Below, piece by piece: positions 39,601 to 52,100 of a stretch of DNA of 64,000 nt. The translations under genes were made by a program, and so were the position numbers. The stretch is taken from assembly GCA_023634235.1 (NCBI GenBank), contig JAMKCF010000009.1, positions 1,860,001 through 1,924,000 on the forward strand. Direction: 5' to 3'. Below the pieces are notes generated by a model. The model was not told where the DNA came from. It searched no databases and was given only the letters and a program-made list of their open reading frames with translations. Every line of letters begins with the position of its first letter. Within the stretch, counting starts at the first letter, position 1. The stretch is from Pisaster brevispinus. Lineage: Eukaryota > Echinodermata > Asteroidea > Forcipulatida > Asteriidae.

Positions 39601-39972
39601 TGATGCACCGCTCTGTAAATGATAAGCAGCTCTTGCCAAAATATTTAGAGCTTTTCTTCTAAAAAACAACTTGGCTCTTACTCTGGCTCAGGAAAAATAT
39701 GCCATTTGTAAGTCCAGTGTCCAGAGCACATAGTTTCATAAAAGCTAGCCCAGTGGTATACAGCGACAAAGGCAAAGTTTTGAAGAAAAGTCCCCCTGGT
39801 TCGTTCGGGACAAAAAAGCCCGAGATCTCAATTTAAACTCTGATACAAAAGAACTAAAAGTACTGCTGAGTTGCCGTCGCTCATGGGCTGAGAGCGTGGG
39901 ATGTAACAACGTCAGATTTGTTAATGTTGCCCTTTTCAAGAAAACCACCACTTTAACGTTTTAAACAGACCA

Positions 39973-40095
39973 GGGCCCAACTTCATGGATCTGCTTACCC
40001 CAGAATTTTGCGCTTACAGCCCATAGAATTAGGTGCCTTACAGGGCGCCGTAAACGCAAAATTCTGTGGTAAGCAGAGCCATGAAGTTGGAACCT
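39973..40095. mobile_element. Foldback GGGCCCAA MITE
   Basis: Arms of about 50 bp ('aacttcatggatctgctta' mirrored by 'taagcagagccatgaagtt') form an almost complete hairpin of 123 bp. Confidence 0.8.
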
Positions 40096-40948
40096 GATTG
40101 ATACAGTTAAAGCAAGACACACCAAAGTAATAAATCAACTACTACCATTATTACTATGGTGTACTGCCATAATGAAGCCAATTAACAATCCAATGGCTTA
40201 GACAGGGCAGGAGCATAACACAGTAATAAGACAGTTGGTGTAAGACTAGCTGCCCTGGGAATGTGGCATCACCAATGGACAGCCTATTTTCTGTAAAAGA
40301 GACCGTGCATTTAACAATAAATTACTGTAAAACAAAAACTCACTGCTAGTTATCTAGCGGGACATTCTTCCAAAGCCATGACAACAAACATAAACCCAAT
40401 TACGTCCGTTTTCAGCAGATAGCACTGGACGTTTCAAACAAAAACTGACCTCAAATCAAAAATACCAAATTTTCAAAACATCTTTGAGAACATATACACC
40501 AGTGTGGGATTAAACCAGCCAACGAAAACAAAAAACACGTCAAAGCCGAGTGAAAAGGGTATCTAATTTATATAGATATATAAACTAAATATACTTTAAT
40601 TAATGAAAGACATTCAACCAAACATACTGTTCGATGACTTAATATTTTGCAGCTAATAAAATAGGAATACAATAAAACACAGCAATCTTTAAGAATCAGT
40701 AAATGCAAAATGGACGCCCGCATCATTACAAGTTCAGTATCTCATTGCGTTCTGGCACTAATGACATTACACTCACTGAATCTCAGAGTAAAAAGACGTT
40801 GACAAATGATTGACATGGCTGGTTGGAGATGGGGCAGTTGGACATGATCAAAGGGGGTTGGATTAAATAAGATGAAGTATAGAAAAAAAAGGTGGACGGA
40901 GGCATATGTGGACAGAGCGCGTCACTGGTTAAGAAAGGAATTATTTAA

Positions 40949-41191
40949 ACAATTATAAATATTTCATGGGTTTCTGAGGGCAAGAGGGAAGTAGGACGAC
41001 TGAGAACAACATGGAGGCGTACTGTAGAGAAGGAAAGGAAACAGCTAGGGTGGAAATCTTGGAATGAAGCCAAACCTGTGGCCCAAAACAGATCAAAATG
41101 GAGAGAGTGCACCGCAGCCTTATGGGCCATGCGATCCAGAGTGGCCAGGTCATACATATTTATATGCATCATCAACGAAGATGAGTTGTGA
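40949..41191 (+). pseudogene. Non-LTR retrotransposon (LINE) polyprotein C-terminal remnant
   Basis: A plus-strand frame reads 'GRLRTTWRRTVEKERKQL' then 'SWNEAKPVAQNRSKW', with a stop at 41189-41191. The pattern 'TWRR..E.E......W..A...A..R..W' is the usual post-RT C-terminus of many invertebrate LINEs, whose role is not well defined. There is no reverse transcriptase core; a stop at 40946-40948 marks the upstream limit. It is a dead 5'-truncated copy, and the clade is uncertain. Confidence 0.65.
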
Positions 41192-43935
41192 AAGGGATAA
41201 GTTGTAATCATGAAGAGTGGGTCCTAAGAGATGGGAGGAAGGTAAGGTTTGAAAGAGGGGGATAGTTTGAATAAGTTATTAAAGTTAACACATGAAAATA
41301 ATCCCCTCTTTCCAAGACAAGCTTGGGAGAGTAGATTTTATACAGCAGACATTTATCATGCTGCTTTATCGCATGTTTTGAAAATGTGTGATGAAAATGA
41401 GGCTTCAAGAGAAATGGGCCAGCCAATCATTGTTTGGTTATATCAGTGTCCAACTGCTGTGCAGGGTAGGGTACCTAACCAAGATGGCTCCAACATAATA
41501 CCCCCCCCCCCAAAATTCTCGGAGCCTTGATTGATCAATACATCTGTTTGTGGAGTAACAGATGTCAGATTTGAATGGTTAAGTGTCAGTAAGATTAATA
41601 ACACTTTTGGATCATTAGGCACTATTGCTGTCAATCATTTGCAAGATCTTTCTCTCTATCTATTTCACAACAAAATCTGCTCCAAAGCAAAAACAAAATG
41701 GCTACAAATCAAATTTGTCTCACACCCACTATACAAAATGATCAAAACAAGTCAAAACAAAAATAAAGATATACTCTATATATAATTTGTATTCAGCATT
41801 CCAAAACGAAATAAACCAGTATTTCATACGATGGTGTTTACCCCAAACAATAAATTAATTTGTGTAGTTATTCTGACATTAATACAATCACCTGTATATA
41901 CAAAAAGAAGAAGCGTTTATGATATAGTATCTCTTTTTTTTTCTCTCAGAAGGATTTTGACAATTGGGAACAACCACTGATGTAATTTGTACAAACTAGC
42001 TTGGATATTGCAATCAACCTTGATTCCTGATCATCTAATCAAAGAGCCTAAACCACACAAACCTAAAATAGAAAGGACCTGTAATTTATCATCATTTCTT
42101 ATAATAATATTTGATTTTTTTTTAAATTTATGATACAAGACAAAAAGTACGACAAACAACACCACTCTAATCCAGACCCTGACCAGTCTAATTACAACTC
42201 CCCACAGCTACTAAATAAAAAAGTATGAAACTATGTCATCCATATCTGACTGGACACTTACATGATACCAAAATATGTCTTAAAAATCATAACAATAAAT
42301 AAATGTCCTTGAACCGAGACATACCAAGCCTTGACTGGTAACCAGCTATTCACATTATATACAGCCTATAAACAAATCACTGAAAAGGTGGTACCTCTAT
42401 TCTAAACCATGCATTGTCTATGCATTGTATCAGGCTACCGGTGCGTCCCAGTATGTCTCCAAGGAAGTGAAACAAAGTCAATTTAAGAAAGCGTAGTCCG
42501 CGTAAAAATCCATTCTCTTAAAAGCCAAACAATTTCAGTCTTTTTGAGCAGACCTTTTAGTAGTGACTCAGACAGACCCCTTCCCCCCACCCAAAAAATA
42601 ACAATAAATAAATCGCAATCATAAATTAAAAACAATAAAAATAATAAGACAACAAATTAAACAAATAAATAATAAAATAAAATAAAATTTGAATCCCCTA
42701 TTATATACATGCATAAGTCTACATTATCCAACTTAAAATGCATTTCAAATCCAAATAAAAAATCACCAGTTCCTTTCAAGCCAACATTATGTCTATGTCA
42801 GGAAGAGAGATAAAATGCACCATGTATACACAATTCCATGAAAAAGTCTCCTACGAATATTTATCATAAACAAATATATGTACACTGCATCAAAAGATTT
42901 ATTATGTATAACCTGTTAAAATCCTTAAATTCTCCGATACCTATTTTATTTAACTATGAAACACAACATACACATAGTATTTAGTTTGTACTCATAAACA
43001 CCAAGATGTACGTTTTATTCTGTCTATTTACATAATATTTTAATTTTTTTGTGTCAAGAATGAAGTCTGTTTGCTATTCTGTACATATTTACAAAACGGT
43101 TGTTTCAGTCAGTCAAGATTTTCTCCGTCTAACACTGTTACGCAGGTTGAACAGTCCCCCCATGGCCCAGGGTACATTGAATTGAACAAGCAATGGGTTT
43201 CATCCAGTGATAACTTAAAACCGCTTCCACAAAGGAACATTAATTCAAAACCATATCAATATCACACAGTGGGTACGGCTTGAGTATAATGGACAGAGTA
43301 GAAAGCCAAACCAAGCTTGGTAAAACATTTTGTCGGCAGTCCAGATGTTTGGATGTCAAAGTTATGACACGCAGTTGAATTGCGAACGATTCCTTATGAA
43401 GATATCTGCTATAAATTGTGCAAGTCCTGTGTGTGTTTGAATGTTGGAACCTGGGAAGTTTTGTTTCTTTCATGCGCAAAAGCAAAAGTACATAAGAACC
43501 ATAAGTTCTCCGAATTGTTTGAAAATGCAGACCTGCACGGTCTGTTAAAGCCTAGACAGTTTCCTTCCATACACACGGTTAGGAATCACTGGAAACTAAT
43601 GTTATTTGTTTCTACTACAAAGGCTTTTAAGTGACTTTTGGTACATTCACACTTTCAGTGACAGATAAATTGTTGAAACTTCAAAATTAACAAACCTGTT
43701 GTCTTTCAGAGTTTTAATATGACAATGGTCAACAAAATACAAGCCAGTGATTTGCCATCACGATATTTTTCTGCTTTTTATCATCATTCCTAGTCTGTCA
43801 CAAGCAGCAAATTGGTTTTTAATAAATACAGTATAAAAACAATGGCAGGTTCGTTTAGCTGCAGTTTTTTTTAAAAGAAAAAGAAAATCACTGCTCTTGT
43901 GTGTGCATGTGCATTCAGTTTTCATTCGCAGTAAG

Positions 43936-44367
43936 TTAAAGAGGGTCTCCAACGCCAAGTTCCGTTTTTAAGATCCACCCAGTTTCCTGTCCTTATGAAA
44001 ATGCGGAAATCAAATTACAACACTTTAACCTCACATTAAAACAATTTAAAATGTCACTGTGAGACACCCTTCAGTTGCAAATTTTGTCAACATCCAAAAA
44101 TGTTCCTGTGTATGTTTTGGTACAGGTAGTTTTTAGTTCATGATATTTAATCAAAATGGCACTGAATTGGACCTTTTGACCGATGCAAAAATTCCTCTTT
44201 GGATCGTACAGACCCATTAGTTTTTGATATCCAATGACACATTTAAAATATCGCTCTGAAAGAGCTCTGTTAGAGGTTGTCATTTTTCCCCACTGTCTGT
44301 AGGACTCTATCCATTGGAAAATGCGTGCATCACAAAACTTAATACAACCTTGGATCCCCTCATTAAA
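43936..44367. mobile_element. TTAA-ended MITE, compact copy of the 21935 family
   Basis: It begins 'ttaaagagggtctccaac' and ends 'ccttggatcccctcattaa'. The interior 'aaaaattcctctttggatcg' matches the 21935-23635 element. Confidence 0.7.
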
Positions 44368-44916
44368 AGTATAAAAAGAAAAAGAAAAAAACCCAACCTA
44401 AAGTGCATGGCTAAAACACCTCTTGTCAGACCTACAGTCAAGACCTAGATAAATAAAACACAACTTACCCTCTTGCAATTAACAGTACCTCAACTATTCC
44501 CCATTATACAGTACTGACTATCCATTTTCATTTCTTTATGAGAGAAGTACTGAAGTAAACAATTTTTCCCTTTTTTTTACCAAGGTGCTTGGAATACAGC
44601 CTTCACAAATACATATTCAAACAAGTGTTTTCAAGGTTTTACAGTTAGACTAATTCTTACATTTAGGTCCAATGCCCATTTTTGAATACTCTACATTGAC
44701 TTAAATGAAAAAGTATCGCCATATTGGAATTCAGTGAAACATGACCCTATCACATGGCAAGATATTTCAATCATCATAAAATAAATAATTTATCAAGAAT
44801 CAATTAGATTTCTATTAACATATTTTGAATCTGTTAAACAAAAAATTACTTTCCATGATATTTTTTGCAGCACACATCAGACTTACCATATTATTAGCTT
44901 AAGATTAGCAATGGGT

Positions 44917-45050
44917 TACTTAGGAACGTTAGGTGGCAGCAGACTTACCAGGTAAATTTCCATTGTTTACGAAGTTCTGAGCATGCACACATTACCAAGA
45001 ACAATGGATTTCACCTGGTAAGTCTGCAGCCTCCTAGCTTCCCAAAAGTC
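44917..45050. repeat. Foldback element in the PLCB4-like 3' region
   Basis: Arms of about 50 bp carry 'cagacttaccaggt' and its complement 'acctggtaagtctg'. It may lie in the 3' UTR, where it would form a strong RNA hairpin. Confidence 0.75.
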
Positions 45051-45944
45051 CTGTATTACAGCGACCATCAAAACAGGCATTTTATTTTAGAGACAATTTT
45101 CTTGCTCCCAAAAGTAATAAAAAAACAGCCTTGATTAAAAAGTATAATTGAAACTACCTTTAAAAAAAAAATACTTTCAAGTTCTTTCTGTTTGTTTTAA
45201 AATAAAGATGCTTCCTCAAAATTCAAATTAAAAACCAATTATTTTAAACTGATAAAAATTTTGCAATAGGGTTCACACTAAAACACTAAAAATAGAAAGG
45301 GTCGACTTTCTTTGTAGAGCTGCAACTACCCTACACTTACACAACAACACAAGACGAATGGTTGAACAGATTTTGCCACACTATTTTGTAGTACTTTGGG
45401 TCCTTGTAGTATGCATCAACCCCCACGCATAGAGCCAACCTAAGTGCCTTATCAAAACCAACTCCTTCCATCGTTGGGGTAGGTTTTGTCCGCCATTTTG
45501 AAATCTCTGCCTTCAATTGATGTAGTTGCGATTGTGAAAACAGCTCTAGGCGAGATGATCATATCAGGACTACCCCTTCCCCGGACACTCTCGATGCACA
45601 AAAGTTTAAATTCATTTATGTTTGTTGAGAGAAAAACTGCTTAAAAAAATGGTGTGGAACACCGAGGCCCCGTTGTAGTGTGCTCATTTCGACTACTCCT
45701 ACAATTCCTTCCAGTTTAACAAATCGCCTCTTGATGTTACTCAGAGTGTGCTCAACATAAACACCCTATTAACGTACCAATGTTTCTCCAAGGGTACTCG
45801 AGAGACTTGAGGGCGCTCTGGCTGGTCTCCATACTCCCAGACCGATAAGCTTTAATGTGAAAGCCTTCTAGATGTCACATGCATCTTGGGTCATGAAGAC
45901 GGTATGAAGGAAGGCTTAGTTGGGGATTGTTTCAAGACATGAGA

Positions 45945-45966
45945 GGGGAGTTGGGGAGGGGAGGGG
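45945..45966 (+). other. Potential G-quadruplex just 3' of the PLCB4-like stop
   Basis: Four GGGG runs with loops of 4, 1 and 1 nt lie on the plus strand, 65 bp beyond the minus-strand stop codon. In the mRNA this is the C-rich complement, so any quadruplex would form in the template DNA strand. Confidence 0.6.
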
Positions 45967-46030
45967 TCTAGCAGAGGACGAGGATCTACCTTGCAGTATG
46001 TTGGGTCACTGTGTCCTTTAAAAGAAGTCG

Positions 46031-46120
46031 TTAACATTGAATCTGTTCTCGTACTACAGGCTCTGTCTTGCCGTGTGAGTTATTGGTCTCTGTTATTTTG
46101 GCTTTGTGTGCTTCAATCAT
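46031..46120 (-). CDS. PLCB4: PLCB4-like terminal exon and stop
   Basis: Thirty codons after TTTTTTGCAG, reading '[20 protein letters not shown]', then ending EQIQC-TAA (stop at 46033-46031). The tail is not conserved with vertebrate PLCB4 (ATVV end) or fly NORPA (FCA end), so no PDZ ligand is obvious. Confidence 0.87.
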   Translation of the reverse strand: MIEAHKAKITETNNSHGKTEPVVREQIQC

Positions 46121-49100
46121 CTGCAAAAAATAAACAATGATGATAAATCATCATAGGATTTAAACCAAACCAATAGACTGTTTATAATAGTGCCTCTCTC
46201 TTGAACACCCAGAGCTCATTATACTGAGAAGACACTTCAGGGAAAGTTAGCTGTGTAGCTGTGATTATGCATGCAATTTATCTCAAAGTAAGGTATCTTC
46301 TTTGGTTTGTTTCCGTTCAAACAAAGTTAGCTGAGAAAAGCTCTGTACTGAATAAACTAAATCAAGTTGATGCTGATCATGCCTAGATGAACCAATACTT
46401 TCACCGTTACTCATGTGAAATTGACCACAAAATATCAGAACTTTGGTGACCTGAATGACATTTATGATATTTGTTACAGAAAGCAACAAAACAATGCACA
46501 GAAACCATTTGAATTTCTCATAGCTATTACCGACGTGATGCGAGTAACTGTGGAACTGCCTCAAAACATTAAATGATTGTACAGTAACCATAGAGTTATA
46601 AGAACTAGAGGGCATACCAAACCATGTGACACAGTCCAACAAGAAGCATTTCAGCCCATTAAAAAAATGGTGCAGACCCATCATGTAACACTGGTCACTC
46701 ATCTGTTCACACAACCACCATTTTTTGAGTGGACACTTGTATGCGATTTACCCCACAGGGATCCGTGCCTATAAAGGATTTTTAAAAATAGTTAGTGGTG
46801 TGACGTTTAGACCCTAGCAGCGTCTTCAACCCTAGCATTGTCTTTCGAGAAAGACTCTGCTGGAGTCGAAACGTCAGGCCACTAACTATTTTTTTTGCAT
46901 TTATACCATAGGTCCTTTTGGTTGGTAAGCAGTTTGGAACAGCTCTATTTTTCTCCTATAAAGGATCGGCGGAGCTACACACATAACAAAGCAAGTGCTC
47001 CCTCTAGTGCTATTATATAAGACTCCATGACAACAACACGTACCTCTTCATTGGCCCTTATGAGTAGATCCACCTGCTTGTTATGCTCAGTACTCAACTC
47101 GTCAGATTCCTTCGATTGTCTGGAAGAGAGCTACAAGAAGACAAACAAAGCGTTCCACATCAGACGCAGTGACGAAAAAAAGGGTCTCTCAATATAATAA
47201 CAACAATGAGCACTTGTAAAGCACCGGTACCCATCAGGCATGACGCTCATGGCAAATTAAACAATAGCAACAATTAAAAAGAATAACGAGTACGGAAAAG
47301 ATGAGTTTTTGAGTGACGATTTGGAAGTTGACAGGGATTCTAGCTGGCGCAAGAGTTGAGGAAGATTTTCATTCATTCGTCTCGCAACTGCTGTACTTTA
47401 TGAGAAAGGACATGGCTGTAGCATGCTGCAAACCAGACCCAAATGCCAGTGGTTTAATTTGAAAAGTAGTAATGGCCTGACAATGTCCTGGACCAAGACT
47501 AAGGCTCCCCAAAGAAAGCCTTAGACTTGGTCTAAGACATTGCTCTGTGTGTTTTCGCTGAACTGAACTATCAGAATCAAACACAACAGAAAAACCTCAC
47601 TTGACGACAAATGCTACCAATTCTTACGACTGGATTTACTGCAGTGATCAAACTGCCTCTACCGGAAGAGTTGTTGCATCTTGTAACATGTGGATGGTAA
47701 CAACATAAGAATGTCTTGCATCAAGACTAAGAAAGCCTATGGGAAAGACTCTAATAGGGTCAAAATGTGAGGCCACAAACATATTTTATGTCTCACTCAA
47801 TGAGGAAGAATCAAGTACCCAATATGGATATGGCAATAAAGCCAGGTTTTTACTTAATATTAGAAGTACATTCTTTGCCCAAACAATGGAAATGATGTAT
47901 GCGTCTTTACTTTCACAAAACTTTGGTTTGGTTTCACTGGTGTCTCACTGGTGACCCCTTAACAATAGCAATCGACACAACTGAATTTATCATGACAACA
48001 GTATCTGCAAACTGAAATATCCTGAAAAAGCACTTACGTTACGCGCAAGTTTAAAATAGTCCAAACATAGCACCTCACTTAAAATAGCTTGAATGTACAC
48101 GCGAAACAAGTATGCAACGAGATAAAAAACTTTTTGCTGGGAGGGTTTTCATGCGAGATACGTTTTTTGCACTGACGTGACGATATCAGCTTTGGCCGTC
48201 AGAATATACCATTGTAAAACACAGATTCATCAGTCACTTACTCTTTTTCTCTCTTCCATGAATTTCTTAGTACTGTTGCTCTGAAGCTCTCTAATTCTCC
48301 TGCAGAAATCAAAAGCGGTCCCCAAATTTAACATCAGGACCCAACAAATGACGCCTTCCCAACAGTTTTAAAGTGTGCAAATAAAAACTGCAACTCATAT
48401 TGATGACTTCACACATGATGGCATCACACTAACCAAGTTCGAACAATGGCCGTTTGTTGACTAGTGGCTGATATAAACTGGTACTCACAGTCCAAAACAT
48501 GTGTTGGGTACCAGGCAATACCCACCTCTAGTTGACAAAATGGTACTTGTGAGAACTTGGCCACTGTCCCAAGGGAGCCAGTGACAAAGTATAAATATAT
48601 AGTAGGCAGTGAACATGGGTCTTTTAGAGGAACCAAAGCCGTTCTGTGAATATTTTTGCATTGAATTTATTATATGCATTGAATTTATCTGCCCTCTGTA
48701 GAGGTATTTAAGGGTTATTCTCACCTGTCTTTTTCAGCCTTATTCTTGATGCTCTTGTCATGACTTACTGACTTCTTTGAATCCATGGACATCTTGATTT
48801 GATTTCCTTTCAGCTCCTTCATCTCTCTATTCAACAAGAATACAAGAAATCTCATTTTAAATGTATTATATAACTGCTTGGCTAAATTAATCTCCCCAAT
48901 GTCGAACATAGCATACTATTTGAGATGTTGAGTAAGCCACAAGTTATACTACTTGGTTCTGATATAACCTGGTAGCTTGATCAAGGTGCTTTACAATAAT
49001 TTTATCCCTGTTCATCAGGCATACTTTTTAGACCAATCCTCAAATGTTCTCAGCTCTCTGGGAGCGCACAAGCCAAAGCTGCTTCAATTAGCGCCAAGGA

Positions 49101-52100
49101 GTTAATCCAGCTCAATACTGTCTTGACCCTCTCAGGCTCCCTTTAATACACCTGGGTTAAGAGAGGCAATTATGGTTACATGTCTTGCTCATGAACAGTA
49201 GTATCATGACTGGGAATCAAACCCACACTCTGATGATTCAGCCATCCTAACTTGAGTCTGATGCCCAAGATCAATCAGCCATGACATGCCACAAAAGGGA
49301 TTTTTCAGAAGGTGTTACCGTAACCCTCAATCTTACTAAACAAAGACCCTACATGATGGTACATTGTGAACAACGCAAGACCGATGCAGTCCATTTGTTT
49401 TGAACAGTTTGGTGATACAGTTGCTGTGAAGACGGTTACCGTTCATGTTTCTGTTCCAGCGTCTTCCGTTGATCTTGCTGTTTCTCAGCCATGAGCTTCC
49501 TGAGGACATCACACTGCTGGTGGACATGGGTCTCCTTCAGGGCATTCATCTCTGCCACGTGTCGGGTCACCACCTTAGACCACTCTTTGCTCTGCTCCGT
49601 CACCACATCCTTAACCTGAAGGCCACGAGGAAGCAAACAAAATATACTATGACAAGAATGAAGAATTGTTTGTACAGACCCTTTGACATGATATCTGGTT
49701 ATTAGCAAAATGACAAATAGGCCTGATGTCATAGAGCTACTTCAGCAGAAAATGGTGCTGAACAAAAACTGTCCGCTAAGTAAAACTGAGCAGGAAACCA
49801 GTCACAAAATGGTGTGTTTGACATATGGCTGGTAACCTTTTAGTGGTAATGCAGGATTGTTTTGTGTTCAAGCAGCTCAAGGAATTTGGGCCCCAGGCTG
49901 TTAAAGTTAATGAGAGAAACAAAAGCTAGAAGATGGAAGTGGATTGGATGACTCCATGACAGCAACATTATAGGAGTAGCATGGCATGAAGACAAAATAC
50001 AGGCATACAGCTGGAAATTGGGCAGATGGAACAAGGAGAGAGCTCTTTGAATATAAAGCTGCAGCCATTGCCAGGAACAACTGAAAAAAAAGGGTTTGTA
50101 AACCTCTAGGGGCCCAAGATTGTAGAGGAAATGGTGGGGTGATATGGGCACCTGGCAAATAATGTCATGACTTACTAATGTGCTATATAAGGCAAGAGAC
50201 TATAGCGGTTAGCATTACAGTGTTTCAAGACGTGCAAACGTCACATGCGTGGAACCATTTGAAATCAAATACATACAATTACACCCACATTTATATCCAT
50301 CACGGAATTTTAATTTATACAACATGGGATAGGGTAGCAACATGACATTACTGCAAAAGGGCAGGCAAATTTTCACCAAGGTGACAAAGAAAAATGGATC
50401 CCCCTCAACTCATAACACAGACGAAAAACTTTAAAAGGCGTTTTGCACATTGAGAAGTTTGGGTTCATTTTTTTACATACAGGCAGCAGCCAAACAGCCC
50501 AATAAATGTACTATTGCAGACAAAGAGCAGAAGTAAACATAAAGGTCTAATCAGCGAAGAGACAAGATGTGAATTTGTAAAAGCTCTGTGTTTTTATAGG
50601 CAGTTCCAAGTGGAATTGAAAGAGACAAAAAAAAACCTAAACTAACATTGCATTTAATTTTTCCTCAAGTAAACTAAACCTACCCTCAATTTATGACCTT
50701 TGACGATGGAGTGAACCTTGTTTTCTGTTTCTATCTTTAAATCACTGCAGCTGCTCTCTCTAAGATAAAAAGGATATCGTAAGAGGCTATCATTACAAAC
50801 TTTATCAGTATAACAGTTAAGGAAATTTATTTTGTTTTCATGACTAATATGGCGTCTTGTTTTAAAGACACAAACAAAAAAGATTGGTAACTTTGCCAGA
50901 CAAATGAGTGATTTCTAATGCTTCCTCAGTATAATCTTGAAACTGGTAAAACTGTTTTGAGAACAATTTATGTTTGGAATGTTGCCACTTGCAATAAAAT
51001 CTCTATTGATGCCCGTGCTATTTTTAAAAACCCAAATAGTATACCATTTCGAACTAACAACTAAAATCATTTTTTTAAAAATTCAACGTTTAACCTTCTT
51101 TTCTCAGAGATGCAAGCTCTCTGCGGTGAAATTTTCAGAGGTTGTTTAACGGTTTTTACATGTACGAACTCAATCCCTCTTAAACTGATAAAGAAATCAG
51201 AGCTGACCCCTTCTTCTTGATGGCTTTCTCTAGCGACTTCTCCTCGGAGAGTTTCTCTTTATCATGTGAGACAACCATCTTATCTACCACTGTGCCGTGA
51301 GTCTTCTTCACTGCTGCACACTCCTGTATGTAACGAACGATTGCCAGTACATGGAATTCAGATTTTAATCTTGAAATTCCATCTTAGTTTAAATACAGGA
51401 CAGCAGCAACCAAAATTAAAAATGAAAATATTTGTATAAAAGCAAAGTAAATACCACGCTACACTGGTCGTTGCGATCTCTATCTATTACATCCCACTCC
51501 TCCAATTTTGTCATGGCGCCAACAGACTGATCCATACGCGTAAGTGATGCCTGACATGCCGTTATTGATGAGGTGCTGGCAGCGCAAGGTTTTGTACACA
51601 AAGACATGGAAAACTGTTGTCTTTTTAAAACTTTTTAATGCAAGAGTCTACCTCACAATTTACACAATTTCCCTGACAGGACAGCATGACAAAGTGATGT
51701 AGAACATACCTATCAAATATTTGGAAATAAACAGACAGTGAATACTAAAATTTTGCCCCCCACCCCTCAAAAAAAAAACCCATGTTGATGTGACACATTT
51801 TAAACGCGACTGTGCACTTTCCATGTCTATCACACTTGAACTCACCTACTGTCTGCGATGTTTTCAGGATTCAGTTTGGGTTTTTTTAGTTGCAAGTATT
51901 TATGGTCCCTGTTCTACATCAATATGTCACGCTCTCCTATCAGGGAAATTGTGTAAATTGTTGAGCAAGACAACTACTTCACATAACAAGTAAAAAAGAC
52001 AATGATTTTCCCATGCCATTGTGTACAAAACCTGGCACAGCCATCACGCCAGCAAAGGCAGTGCAGCGTGCAGCACTTGCGCGTATGGATTGGTCTATTG

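Larger units (their letters stand above)
36471..46030. other. Intergenic interval between the two PLCB genes, including PLCB4-like 3' UTR
   Basis: There is no gene that I can support. The right part (from 46030 down) must contain the 3' UTR of the PLCB4-like gene; a minus-strand AATAAA lies near 45082 and others lie further left, so the end is not fixed. The rest holds a long foldback (37494-37665), two GGGCCCAA MITEs (39410-39600, 39973-40095), a LINE remnant (40949-41191), an AT-rich tract (41.9-43.0 kb), a TTAA MITE (43936-44367) and a foldback (44917-45050). Confidence 0.6.
46121..51207 (-). other. Introns among the distal coiled-coil exons of the PLCB4-like gene
   Basis: Between the exons already listed, these introns (0.4-1.1 kb each) hold a foldback (46785-46892), a dispersed repeat (48030-48205), a SINE-head fragment (49190-49285) and a GGGCCC MITE (49721-49896). 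I see nothing else in them. Confidence 0.6.

Noticed and set aside
46283..46714. 143-codon minus-strand open frame
   Set aside because: It lies inside the last PLCB4-like intron with no recognisable motif and ordinary AT-rich composition.
51416..51607. Possible extra PLCB4-like exon
   Set aside because: The flanking exons already align without a gap to PLCB4, and the frame has no homology.
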